Position numbers and translations under genes: made by a program. Of a DNA stretch of 64,000 nt, positions 1-7,986 are shown piece by piece (position 1 is the first letter of the stretch; every line of letters starts with the position of its first letter). Source of the DNA: an uncultured Lactobacillus sp. (lineage in GTDB: Bacteria > Bacillota > Bacilli > Lactobacillales > Lactobacillaceae); the NCBI GenBank assembly GCA_948500755.1, contig CAOOYH010000004.1, forward strand, positions 40,879-104,878. Reading direction: 5' to 3'. The notes under the pieces were generated by a model that saw only the letters and a list, made by a program, of their open reading frames with translations, searched no databases and was not told where the DNA came from.

Positions 1-1884
1 GTCATTGGCTTGATCAAGCTTTTCTTGAACGGCAGACAGCTTTTCTTGCAGAGGCCCCAGCTTATCAAAGTTAGTGGCAATTTCAGGATTTGCCATTTCA
101 TTTTGAATCTCAGTTTGTTGATTTTCTAAATCTTCAATTTCTTTTTCGGCATTATCAACGGCTCTTTGAAGCTTACGCTTTTGTGAATCACGTTGCTTCT
201 GTTCTTGGTAAGACAACTTTTGCTCGCTAACTTGCTTGACCGGTTCAGCGGGGACGGCCTCAGTTTGACTAGGAGTTAAACCAGCGTTTTGCTTAGCTTT
301 TTCGTCAAGATAGTAGGAGTAGTTTCCTTCGTAAATCTTGGCATGGCCATCGCGCACAGAAACAATCTTGTTTGCTAATTGATTGATAAAGTAACGGTCG
401 TGAGAAACAAAGAGTAAAGTTCCATCATAATTGCTTAAAGCTTCTTCAAGAACTTCTTTTGCTTCAATATCCAAATGGTTAGTGGGCTCGTCCATAAGCA
501 AGAAGTTATCATGTTCAAGTGATAACACTGTCAAAGTCAAACGTGCCTTTTGCCCACCGGATAATTGACCAACCGTCTTGTCGATGTCCTTGGCTGTGAA
601 CAAGAAACTAGCTAAAATTGAACGTACATCACGCTCAGGCATTGTCTTGTGGCGATCCCAAATTGTATCAAGGACGGTTTTTGAAGGGTCCAGTCGTTGC
701 AATTCCTGGTCGTAGTAGCCGATGTCAAGGGATGCACCATATTTAATGGAACCATCTTTTGGCGTCAATTGCTTCATAATTGTTTTAAGCAAAGTAGATT
801 TACCAATACCGTTTGGTCCAATAATTGCTACGCGATCGCCTTTGTTGACTTGGAAAGAGATGTCCTTAACCATTGTTTTATCAGAATAACCGATGGTTAA
901 ATCATTTAAGATAAGGACTTCTTTTCCTGAAAGGCGTTCACTATTAAAGTGAATTCTGACCTTAGATTTATGCTTTGGTGGCTTGATACGGTCAATTTTT
1001 TCTAGCTTTTTTCGTCTACTTTGTGCACGCTTAGTAGTTGTGGCACGCACCAAGTTCTTTTGGATAAATTCTTCGTCCTTCTTGATTTCTTCTTGTTGTT
1101 TTTCATAGGCAGCTTGTTGTTGCTTATCGCGCAATTTGCGTTCTGCAATGTATTGAGAATAATTTCCTTTAAAAGCAGTCAAAGTTCCAAATTGTAATTC
1201 GAAAATTTGGTTAGCTAAGTGATCTAAGAAGTACTGGTCGTGGGATACAACTAAGATTGCGCCTGCGTAGTTTTTCAAAAAGCCTTCTAGCCAATCCAAC
1301 GTATCCATATCCAAGTAGTTGGTAGGTTCGTCGAGCAAGAGCAAAGGTGGCTTTTTAAGGAGCAGCTTTACAAAAGCTAAGCGCGTCTTTTCTCCACCAG
1401 AAAGACTGCCAATCTTCTTTTGCCAAGTATTTTCGGGAAACTTGAATCCATTCAAAATACTCTTGATATCAGATGGATAAGTATAACCGCCTTGTTGCTC
1501 AAAGTCGAATTGCATTTGATCATAGCGCTTGAGGAGGTCCTTATCTTCGGGATGATCCGCTATTTCTTCTTGGAGTTGTTCAAGCTTCTTTCCTTTATTG
1601 ATTAAAGGAGTGAAAACTTCCTCCATTTCATCCCAGATCGTCTTATCTTCATCCAGTGCGTTTTCCTGAGCAATATAACCGGCTTGAATTCCCTTATTAA
1701 CAGTAAATTCACCGTGAGTAGGTTCTCTTTGACCGGTCATAATCTTTAATAAAGTAGTCTTTCCCGCACCGTTTGGTCCAACAAGTCCAATTCGTGCATT
1801 TGAATCGATTGAAAAGTTAACATTTTTAAATAGAGTATTGGCACCAAATTGTTGTTCTAAATCGTGCCCTTGTGCAATAATCAT
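1..1884 (-). CDS. ABC-F family ATP-binding protein, cut by window edge
   Basis: This is a soluble twin-ATPase protein of the ABC-F type; such proteins act at the ribosome (translation factors or antibiotic ribosome protection) and do not transport. The first 628 residues are visible. Walker A motifs GPNGAGKTT (about residue 38) and GPNGIGKST (about 348), signatures LSGGEKTR and LSGGQKAR, and Walker B/linker motifs DEPTNYLD and DEPTNHLD are all present. The two domains are joined by a charged helical linker rich in Lys, Gln and Arg. There is no membrane segment. A coiled-coil tail begins near residue 560 and the stop codon lies outside the window. The ATG has AGGTGA upstream. It is divergent from rex. 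The layout resembles YdiF/Uup-like ABC-F proteins; the exact subfamily cannot be fixed. Confidence 0.93.
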   Translation of the reverse strand, partial: MIIAQGHDLEQQFGANTLFKNVNFSIDSNARIGLVGPNGAGKTTLLKIMTGQREPTHGEFTVNKGIQAGYIAQENALDEDKTIWDEMEEVFTPLINKGKKLEQLQEEIADHPEDKDLLKRYDQMQFDFEQQGGYTYPSDIKSILNGFKFPENTWQKKIGSLSGGEKTRLAFVKLLLKKPPLLLLDEPTNYLDMDTLDWLEGFLKNYAGAILVVSHDQYFLDHLANQIFELQFGTLTAFKGNYSQYIAERKLRDKQQQAAYEKQQEEIKKDEEFIQKNLVRATTTKRAQSRRKKLEKIDRIKPPKHKSKVRIHFNSERLSGKEVLILNDLTIGYSDKTMVKDISFQVNKGDRVAIIGPNGIGKSTLLKTIMKQLTPKDGSIKYGASLDIGYYDQELQRLDPSKTVLDTIWDRHKTMPERDVRSILASFLFTAKDIDKTVGQLSGGQKARLTLTVLSLEHDNFLLMDEPTNHLDIEAKEVLEEALSNYDGTLLFVSHDRYFINQLANKIVSVRDGHAKIYEGNYSYYLDEKAKQNAGLTPSQTEAVPAEPVKQVSEQKLSYQEQKQRDSQKRKLQRAVDNAEKEIEDLENQQTEIQNEMANPEIATNFDKLGPLQEKLSAVQEKLDQAND

Positions 1885-1938
1885 AATTTTTTCACCTAAA
1901 AATATTCTAACATAATGAGTTGTCTGACTTGTAATTGT

Positions 1939-1988
1939 ATTGTGAAAATACGGTATAATTGGAAGTGAAGATTAAGATTGTGAAAAAT
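1939..1988 (+). promoter_or_regulatory. rex promoter region with two Rex-like half-sites
   Basis: A TATAAT box lies at 1954-1959. Two near-identical direct sequences, ATTGTGAAAATA (1939-1950) and ATTGTGAAAAAT (1977-1988), flank it. Each resembles one half of the Rex operator consensus (TTGTGAAATATTTCACAA), but the inverted second half is missing. Rex autoregulation from these sites is an inference. Confidence 0.35.
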
Positions 1989-2074
1989 ATACTTGCAAGC
2001 CTACTAACTTTACAGGTATGATATAAATGCTTGATTGTTCATTCACAAACATAAAATACATGGGGGCTTCACAA

Positions 2075-2719
2075 ATGGAAAAAATAAAAATTCCTAAGGC
2101 AACAGCCAAACGCTTGCCACTTTACTACCGCTACCTTATTATCCTTAATGAAGAGGGGAAAGACAAGGTATCTTCCACAGAATTATCTGAAGCTGTACAA
2201 GTAGATAGTGCATCAATCAGACGAGACTTTTCATATTTTGGTGCTTTAGGTAAACGTGGCTACGGTTATGATGTAAAGAATCTTTTGAAATTCTTTAAAA
2301 AGATCTTGAATCAAGATACTTTAACTAATGTAGCATTAGTTGGGGTTGGTAATTTAGGTAGAGCGCTACTTAACTATAATTTTAAGCGTAGCAATAATAT
2401 TCGAATTTCATGTGCCTTTGATATCAATAAGGACATTACTGGTAAGATTTTAAGTGGTGTACCAGTCTATGACATGAGCGAATTAAAGAAGCAATTGAGT
2501 GATCAACAAATTTCAATTGCAATTTTAACAGTTCCTTCCAGCTCAGCTCAAGTTACAACTAATGAAATGGTTGAAGCTGGAGTGAAGGGAATTATGAACT
2601 TTACGCCAATTCGTCTTTCCGCACCATCAACTGTACGCGTGCAAAACGTGGACTTAGCTACTGAATTACAAACTTTAATTTATTTCCTTGATTCGGAAAA
2701 GGAAAACGATAACGATTAA
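2075..2719 (+). CDS. rex: Redox-sensing transcriptional repressor Rex
   Basis: Rex senses the NADH/NAD+ ratio and represses fermentation and redox genes. The 214-residue length is normal for the family. The N-terminal winged helix includes [21 protein letters not shown] (about 38-58), where the R-R-D-F-S-Y recognition segment is typical. The Rossmann dinucleotide motif [12 protein letters not shown] lies near residue 90, and the C-terminal swapped helix ends in [12 protein letters not shown]. The ATG at 2075 is chosen because a G-rich site (GGGGG) lies about 9 bases upstream; an in-frame ATG 16 codons earlier lacks one. A terminator follows at once, and the 3' end is duplicated at 7366-7416. 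Confidence 0.95.
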   Translation: MEKIKIPKATAKRLPLYYRYLIILNEEGKDKVSSTELSEAVQVDSASIRRDFSYFGALGKRGYGYDVKNLLKFFKKILNQDTLTNVALVGVGNLGRALLNYNFKRSNNIRISCAFDINKDITGKILSGVPVYDMSELKKQLSDQQISIAILTVPSSSAQVTTNEMVEAGVKGIMNFTPIRLSAPSTVRVQNVDLATELQTLIYFLDSEKENDND

Positions 2720-2746
2720 GAAGCTGCCGTTTAAGGCGGCTTTTTT
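2696..2746 (+). repeat. Direct repeat copy 1: rex 3' end plus terminator
   Basis: The last eight codons of rex, its stop codon and the hairpin with its T-run form a 51-bp unit. It recurs at 7366-7416 with a single mismatch (C at 2707, T at 7377). The two copies bracket the lactococcin 972-type island. Confidence 0.92.
2718..2746 (+). terminator. rex Rho-independent terminator
   Basis: AAGCTGCC pairs with GGCGGCTT (one G-U), with a short loop, followed by a run of six T. Confidence 0.85.
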
Positions 2747-2852
2747 GTCAGATAGAGATTAATTATCCTCAGGAGTGTAGCTGATCGGTTCCTAGATAAT
2801 TTCATAAGCGATACTGTCGCTTTTTGTACGTAAATTAGATATATTATTGCTA

Positions 2853-2891
2853 GAAAAGCATAATATACAGGGAATCCCTCTCATGCTTTTC
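2853..2891 (+). promoter_or_regulatory. Inverted repeat upstream of Rgg-type gene
   Basis: GAAAAGCAT (2853-2861) and ATGCTTTTC (2883-2891) are perfect 9-bp arms separated by 21 bases, about 35 bp before the regulator start. It could be an operator for the regulator itself or a leader hairpin. No T-run follows, so a terminator is unlikely. Confidence 0.45.
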
Positions 2892-2924
2892 ATTCCCAAA
2901 TATGTGATTAAAAGGTGAAAGAAA

Positions 2925-3773
2925 TTGAAAATTAATGAAGCGCTAAAAAAAGAAAGATTGGCTCAACATAAAACACAAGTCAGATGGATTAAAGATATAA
3001 ATATGTCAGTCTCACATTATTCAGAAATAGAATCGGGATATGTAAGAAATGGAGTTAGCTCAGATATTGATAGTGAAGATTTGATTCTTTTACTGAAATC
3101 AAACCATGTTAATATCAATGATTTTTTTGATTTGGTTCAGGATTCATACATTGTTAGTGAAAGCACAACGGTAGCTCAACAACTTTTTGAGGAATTATAT
3201 ATTGCTTTTACGAATAAGGATTATAAAAAAGCGGATAAAATAAAAAAAGAGATAGTACAAATGCCTAATATTCCAAAATCTTTAAGATATTGCGCATCGC
3301 TTATTACTGCAGATTTAAAAGACAATATGCTGTCTTTAGATCAGAAAGTAAAGGATGAAATAGATCGATATATCTATCAATCAAATGATTGGGTAAATGA
3401 TAATGAGGCTTTAATAATCTTTGGTAACTCAATTCCAGTACTTAATAAAGAAAATTTGGTTATGAGAATGGGTCAACTTTTGCGTAGGTATAAAGATATT
3501 AATGAATTTCCGAAAAATATAAAAATTAGGATTTCTACAATTTGTATGAATTATTTGTATGACGCAATTTTAAATAGAAAAATTGATAAGCATATTGAGG
3601 AATGTTTTAAATTAATTAATGAGCTCCCGGCTGACGATGTTTTTGGATTAAAAAAGATAATAGCGCGTTACCTAAGTGATGTATACAACGGAAAAGAAAC
3701 ATATAGCGAAGAATTAAGAAGCATTTTTATAAGAAGTGGAATGAAGAATATAGCAGATCATTTATTTATTTAA
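2925..3773 (+). CDS. Rgg/MutR-like transcriptional regulator
   Basis: The 282-residue protein has an N-terminal helix-turn-helix (about residues 5-60, with SVSHYSEIESG matching the Rgg/MutR pattern) and an all-helical C-terminal region, which in this family binds short peptides through TPR-like repeats. The start is TTG at 2925, with AAAGGTGAAAG just upstream. The gene is more AT-rich than rex. It lies directly before the lactococcin 972-like gene, so control of that bacteriocin is the natural inference. The first helix is slightly diverged (RLAQHKTQVRWIKDINM), and no pheromone gene is seen next to it. Confidence 0.8.
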   Translation: MKINEALKKERLAQHKTQVRWIKDINMSVSHYSEIESGYVRNGVSSDIDSEDLILLLKSNHVNINDFFDLVQDSYIVSESTTVAQQLFEELYIAFTNKDYKKADKIKKEIVQMPNIPKSLRYCASLITADLKDNMLSLDQKVKDEIDRYIYQSNDWVNDNEALIIFGNSIPVLNKENLVMRMGQLLRRYKDINEFPKNIKIRISTICMNYLYDAILNRKIDKHIEECFKLINELPADDVFGLKKIIARYLSDVYNGKETYSEELRSIFIRSGMKNIADHLFI

Positions 3774-3863
3774 TTCGATATTTCGAAATTCACTACAAAA
3801 AACTCTTTGCTTTGTCTATTATATAAATGATTACTGAAGGAGGAAAGAAAGGAAGTTTTCATT

Positions 3864-4157
3864 ATGAAAAAGAGAAGTAAAGTAGTGGCAAGTTGTTTAG
3901 CATGTGCTGGATCGTTATTGTTTATAACTACACCAGTTTTAGCAGCAACCATCAATGTTGAAGGTGGAGTGTGGAACTACGGGGTAGGTAGTAAGTATGT
4001 TTGGTCATACTATTCTCATGCACATAAAACACATAAATCTTCTGTACATGGAAAATATGATGCTTCTAGTGGGTGGACTAGAAAAGGGGTTAAAGCAAAA
4101 GCGTCCGCAGCTAAGGCTATTGGAGGTAATGAAGCTTACTACGATGTAATGAATTAA
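3864..4157 (+). CDS. Lactococcin 972 family bacteriocin precursor
   Basis: A 97-residue secreted protein. Residues 1-28 form a Sec signal peptide (basic start, hydrophobic core, cleavage near VLA-A). The mature part begins with the family hallmark GGVWNYGVG, continues with W-S-Y-Y and H-K-S-S-V-H, and ends with a KASAAKAIGGNEAYY segment typical of the family. Lactococcin 972 itself blocks septum formation by binding lipid II; activity here is inferred. AGGAGG lies 5' of the ATG. Membrane protein, ABC ATPase and YxeA-like genes follow in the usual order for such clusters. There is no double-glycine leader. Confidence 0.9.
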   Translation: MKKRSKVVASCLACAGSLLFITTPVLAATINVEGGVWNYGVGSKYVWSYYSHAHKTHKSSVHGKYDASSGWTRKGVKAKASAAKAIGGNEAYYDVMN

Positions 4158-4160
4158 GAA

Positions 4161-4191
4161 AATAAGGCGCACACCTAGTGTGCGCCTTATT
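4161..4191 (+). terminator. Strong hairpin between bacteriocin and transporter genes
   Basis: Perfect 14-bp arms AATAAGGCGCACAC (4161-4174) and GTGTGCGCCTTATT (4178-4191) surround a 3-base loop. There is no proper T-run, and the ribosome-binding site of the next gene starts a few bases later. It therefore looks like a partial terminator or 3' stabiliser that would make bacteriocin mRNA more abundant than transporter mRNA. Confidence 0.7.
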
Positions 4192-4205
4192 ATTTGAGGA
4201 AAAAT

Positions 4206-6173
4206 ATGTTTCGTATAAGTAAAATTTTTTTAATTATTCTGACTACGGGAATTTGCTTTATCTTATTTTTTAATTTGATCAGAGAATATGATAAAGAGAT
4301 TATTCCTGATGCAACAAATTGTGTTCAAGTTAATACTGATAATCAAAAATATACAAAAAAAGAAATTTTTTCAAAATTAACTGAGCTATCTAATAAAAAT
4401 AATTATCAATTAGATTTAGTACGTTTACTTAGATTAAATGGAAAAAGTACAAAAATCATTTATTCATTTAATAAAAAAAGAGATCAAGTATATTCGTTCT
4501 ATAAAAGAAATAATATTAAAGAACTTAATAAAAAAGATGTTCAATTAGAGGATATTAGAGGAAAATATTATACTAATGCTGATAACTCAGCACTTTCTCA
4601 ATTACGAATGGAAATGAACCGAATGGGACTAAACTATAGTATATACAAAGTATCTCCTAAGAACGTGTTGAATAATAGTATAGTAAGAAATTATGTACCG
4701 ATAGTACTTAGTGTGTTTAGCTTAGTGTTGATTATTATGTTTATTGAAAAAATTTCACGTTTTAAAGAATATGCTATTTTAAAATTAAATGGCTTTTCTT
4801 TAAATAAAATAATAATAAGAGATATAAAAAACACATATTTATGGTTAGTAGCTACTATAGCAATAGTATTACTTATTGGATTACTGTATGCATCTTTTTT
4901 AATGAATAGAATTGGAATAATGCTATCTGCAAAATATCTTTTGATGATCGCTGTACTTATAGCATTGATGTTTATAATTTTAGATTTAGTTTCTTACAGT
5001 TCACTCTATTTAATAAGTGTATATTCAGCAATTCAAGGAAAATCATATTCTAGAGAATTTGTAGTCATAGGATACATATTAAAGCTATGCTTAGTTGGTA
5101 TAGTAGCCATTAATATTTTTTATTTGCATAATCAAATCCAAAATTTTATACAAGATCAAAAAGTTATGAAAATGTGGATAAATCATCATAGTGGTTATGT
5201 TTTGCAATTTAGTGAGATTGGAGATAAAGATAAACGTTTAGAAAATACTTTAGGAAGGTCAACTAGAAAATTAATCAATTCTAGTAAAGATGTAATTATA
5301 TCAAGAAATTCACAGGAATTTCATCCAGCTATTAATGATATTATTCCTGAAAATGGTAACGTATTATTCATAAATAAAAATTATCTCAATTATAATTATA
5401 TTTCTGGGATCAATCAGTATGCTATAAATAAAAATTATTTAAATATTTTTATTCCTGATACTCGTATAAATCAAAAAAATAAATTTTTAAAAGAATTCCG
5501 TAACTTCTTGAAATTTCAAGATAGTTTATCAGGTACTCACAGATCTGTCTCTAAGAAAAGGATAAATACTATTATTTATACAGGACATAAAAAAATATTT
5601 AACTATACAGTTGGTAAAAATATATCAGATTCTATTTCGACTGATCCTATTATTGTGCTTGACAACGGAGTATTGTCAGATAACTTTTATTTTTCGACAG
5701 CTACTCAAGGAATGGTTCAATTTGGTGATTTAAAAGAATTACAAAATAATCTAAAAAAATTTTCGTTAGAACCATATATCACCGGTATTACCAATGCTAA
5801 ATCGCGATTGTCAGAGTTTAATGTTAATATGTCAAGACAAATTTTTTTGATAATTTTGATAACTTTAATATCAATTAGCCAATTAATTTTGGTAATTATA
5901 TTTATAAGTCTTTCGTTCTTACAAAGAAAACGATTAAAAATGACGATAAATAAGATATTTGGTCAATCAAATAGAAAACTTATTTTTAATTTTTGTTTCT
6001 TTAACATTGGAAGCGATGGTCTAGTGATATTTATTTTGATAGCGTTAGAACAACAAAGATGGCAAATGGGGTTAACCATGTTTCCTTATTTAATTGTAGA
6101 ATTTTTTGTGGTTATAATATTAGCAAAAATAGCACAAAGGAATCTGTTGACTACATTAAATAGTGGTAATTAG
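4206..6173 (+). CDS. Bacteriocin-associated integral membrane protein (lactococcin 972 cluster)
   Basis: A 655-residue membrane protein with one N-terminal segment (about 5-25), a roughly 130-residue extracellular region, a cluster of segments at about 160-310, a second extracellular region, and three segments near the C terminus (about 545-645). This MacB/FtsX-like layout matches the bacteriocin-associated membrane proteins of lactococcin 972 clusters. It probably pairs with the ATPase encoded next as an exporter or self-protection permease. The ATG at 4206 is preferred to a TTG at 4194 because TGAGGA lies just before it. It is highly AT-rich, with many Asn, Lys and Ile codons, unlike the flanking core genes. 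Confidence 0.82.
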   Translation: MFRISKIFLIILTTGICFILFFNLIREYDKEIIPDATNCVQVNTDNQKYTKKEIFSKLTELSNKNNYQLDLVRLLRLNGKSTKIIYSFNKKRDQVYSFYKRNNIKELNKKDVQLEDIRGKYYTNADNSALSQLRMEMNRMGLNYSIYKVSPKNVLNNSIVRNYVPIVLSVFSLVLIIMFIEKISRFKEYAILKLNGFSLNKIIIRDIKNTYLWLVATIAIVLLIGLLYASFLMNRIGIMLSAKYLLMIAVLIALMFIILDLVSYSSLYLISVYSAIQGKSYSREFVVIGYILKLCLVGIVAINIFYLHNQIQNFIQDQKVMKMWINHHSGYVLQFSEIGDKDKRLENTLGRSTRKLINSSKDVIISRNSQEFHPAINDIIPENGNVLFINKNYLNYNYISGINQYAINKNYLNIFIPDTRINQKNKFLKEFRNFLKFQDSLSGTHRSVSKKRINTIIYTGHKKIFNYTVGKNISDSISTDPIIVLDNGVLSDNFYFSTATQGMVQFGDLKELQNNLKKFSLEPYITGITNAKSRLSEFNVNMSRQIFLIILITLISISQLILVIIFISLSFLQRKRLKMTINKIFGQSNRKLIFNFCFFNIGSDGLVIFILIALEQQRWQMGLTMFPYLIVEFFVVIILAKIAQRNLLTTLNSGN

Positions 6174-6185
6174 AGGTTTATTTAC

Positions 6186-6863
6186 ATGATTATAATTAAT
6201 AAAATGAGTAAGCTCTTTGAAAAAAGAATAGTTTTTGAGAATGTGGATTTTAGTTTAAAAGAAGGTGCTAGTTATGCAATAGTAGGAAAAAGTGGTGTTG
6301 GCAAGACAACTTTTTTGAATATATTGGGAGGATTGGAAAACCCTACGTCAGGAAAAGTACTTATAGATGATGTGGAAGTTAATGAAAAAAATCTGCCTAA
6401 TTTAAGAAGAGTAAAATTTGGATTTATTTTTCAAAATTTTGGCTTAATTGATAATGAAACAGTTAGAGAAAATCTCTTAATTGGATTAGCAAATCAAAAC
6501 TTGTCTCAGCATGAAAAAGATGTAGCCATTAAAAAGGTTTTGAAAGAATTAGATTTAGGAAATTTAGAACTTAATCAAAAAATTTATACATTGAGTGGGG
6601 GAGAACAACAACGTGTAGCTCTTGCAAGAATTATTCTAAAAAAAGCAAAAATCATTTTTGCTGATGAACCAACTGGATCTTTGGATAGTGAAAATTCCAA
6701 TTTGATTTTACGACATTTATTAACTGATTTTGGAAGAGATGCAACAATTTTAATTGCAACACATAGTCCAGAGGTTTGGCAGAAATGTGACTACGTGATT
6801 AAGATCAAGAATCAAAAAAGTGAATTAATTAAAAATAGTAATCGGAGAATAAATGAGGTTTAA
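6186..6863 (+). CDS. ABC transporter ATP-binding protein (bacteriocin cluster)
   Basis: A 225-residue ATPase. Walker A GKSGVGKTTF (about residue 34), Q-loop FIFQNFGLID, signature LSGGEQQRVALAR (about 138), Walker B IIFADEPTGSLD and the H-loop ATHSPEVW are all intact. It belongs to the LolD/MacB-like group that accompanies lactococcin 972-type bacteriocins. It follows the membrane protein by 12 bases and precedes the YxeA-like gene by 2, so all three are probably co-transcribed. Confidence 0.9.
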   Translation: MIIINKMSKLFEKRIVFENVDFSLKEGASYAIVGKSGVGKTTFLNILGGLENPTSGKVLIDDVEVNEKNLPNLRRVKFGFIFQNFGLIDNETVRENLLIGLANQNLSQHEKDVAIKKVLKELDLGNLELNQKIYTLSGGEQQRVALARIILKKAKIIFADEPTGSLDSENSNLILRHLLTDFGRDATILIATHSPEVWQKCDYVIKIKNQKSELIKNSNRRINEV

Positions 6864-6865
6864 AC

Positions 6866-7189
6866 ATGTTAAAGAAATTTTGGAAATTTGGAAGTATCAG
6901 CATAGTAGTGGCTTTGCTTTATCTATTAACCCTTCATACGTCAGTTTTTGATAGATTTAATCCATTTGTTTCTGAAACTGTGAGTTATGCTCAAGTACCT
7001 ACAGGAACGCAAAAATATAAAAATATAAAAATATATAACCCTAAAACCAGTAAGCTTGAATCATACCGGCTTCACAATGTTGGTGGATATGATTTGTCAA
7101 GAGAATATATTTCGATTAGGCATAGGGGCCAATATGTGAAATCGATTAAATATATATCTAAGAAAGACTTTGTAAATAAGGTAAAATAA
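6866..7189 (+). CDS. YxeA-like small exported/anchored protein
   Basis: A 107-residue protein with an N-terminal membrane segment (about 8-28), then a short extracellular domain with a YNPKTSKLESYRL strand and a C-terminal KYISKKDFVNKVK. Size, topology, operon position and these motifs fit the YxeA family (formerly DUF1093), commonly the last gene of lactococcin 972-type clusters. Its role is unknown; an accessory or immunity role is inferred only from context. Confidence 0.65.
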   Translation: MLKKFWKFGSISIVVALLYLLTLHTSVFDRFNPFVSETVSYAQVPTGTQKYKNIKIYNPKTSKLESYRLHNVGGYDLSREYISIRHRGQYVKSIKYISKKDFVNKVK

Positions 7190-7221
7190 CACCAACTTAT
7201 ATCATAAGAGAAAAATATCAG

Positions 7222-7365
7222 AAAGAGAGAATTTCTTAATAATCTTTTTACTGAGACGGTCATATGATAATTAATCAAACCTTGTCCGATTTAGATATCT
7301 ATGTGCCCTTGTCTTGGCAAGTGGTTAATTATGTGAACCTGGAATCGGCGATTTGAAAATCGTCT
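7222..7365 (+). pseudogene. Fragment of the LiaF-like gene with internal deletion
   Basis: This stretch matches two separate parts of the intact LiaF-like gene downstream, about 8330-8418 and 8552-8634, fused across a deletion of about 135 bp. The deletion junction falls at a short shared GTC-GAT sequence. Several substitutions and small indels destroy the reading frame. It lies directly before the second copy of the rex 3' end, so it is a remnant of an earlier duplicated block. Confidence 0.85.
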
Positions 7366-7416
7366 GAAAAGGAAAATGATAACGATTAAGAAGCTGCCGT
7401 TTAAGGCGGCTTTTTT
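7366..7416 (+). repeat. Direct repeat copy 2: rex 3' end plus terminator
   Basis: Fifty of 51 bases match 2696-2746, including the rex stop codon, terminator hairpin and T-run. No rex coding sequence precedes it. As a terminator it still insulates the lytTR gene from the island. Confidence 0.92.
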
Positions 7417-7524
7417 TACCACTTAGAAACAAAAATTAACCTCTTAGTTAAAATAAGTAGCTTCTGAAACGTAATCATAGTTAAATAAGCTTAAGTTAAG
7501 AAATAAGAAAGAGGAGGCGAGATT

Positions 7525-7986
7525 GTGAAAGTTAAATTGGACATTAATCCAGATCATCAAGAAACTGAAGTTACGATCTCGGCGCCTGAGATGAATGACC
7601 AGATTCAGGAACTTTATCGACTTTTGCAAAATCAAGAAAAAATTCCTCAAATTGAAGGATTTAAAGATAGAGTTTCCTATTATTTGAATTTGGCAGATAT
7701 CCTCTTTTTTGAAACTGATAGTAAGGTAGTGATGGCTCACACGACGAGGGATGCTTATCAGGTCAAGTATAAGCTTTACGAACTTGAAGATATTTTGGGT
7801 GCTAACTACATGCGCGTTTCAAAATCGACTATTCTTAACTTGAATCAGATTTACGCAATTACGAGGTCGATTTCAAATTGCCAGGTAAAATTTCAAGATT
7901 CTTATAAGGTAGTTTATGTATCGCGTCATTATTATCGTGATTTGCGTAATCGACTAGACGAAAGAAGGAAGTACTATGAGAAATAA
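7525..7986 (+). CDS. LytTR-domain transcriptional regulator
   Basis: A 153-residue protein. The N-terminal half (about 1-45) is a short acidic segment. The C-terminal half carries a LytTR DNA-binding domain (about 50-145): a VSYYLNLADILFFE strand-helix, then MRVSKSTILNLNQI and the final VVYVSRHYYRDLRNRL helix. There is no receiver domain, so it is a stand-alone LytTR regulator of the kind often paired with a membrane protein. It overlaps the LiaF-like gene by 11 bases, so the two are translationally linked. The ATG-like start is GTG at 7525, with GGAGGCG upstream. Confidence 0.85.
   Translation: MKVKLDINPDHQETEVTISAPEMNDQIQELYRLLQNQEKIPQIEGFKDRVSYYLNLADILFFETDSKVVMAHTTRDAYQVKYKLYELEDILGANYMRVSKSTILNLNQIYAITRSISNCQVKFQDSYKVVYVSRHYYRDLRNRLDERRKYYEK

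Noticed and set aside
2041-2074. Longer Rex from an ATG at 2027
   Set aside because: The extra 16 residues are not part of the Rex fold and the G-rich ribosome-binding site lies inside them.
7072-7278. Minus-strand open frame across the YxeA-like gene end
   Set aside because: No ribosome-binding site or family pattern; it is a shadow of the plus-strand gene and the liaF remnant.
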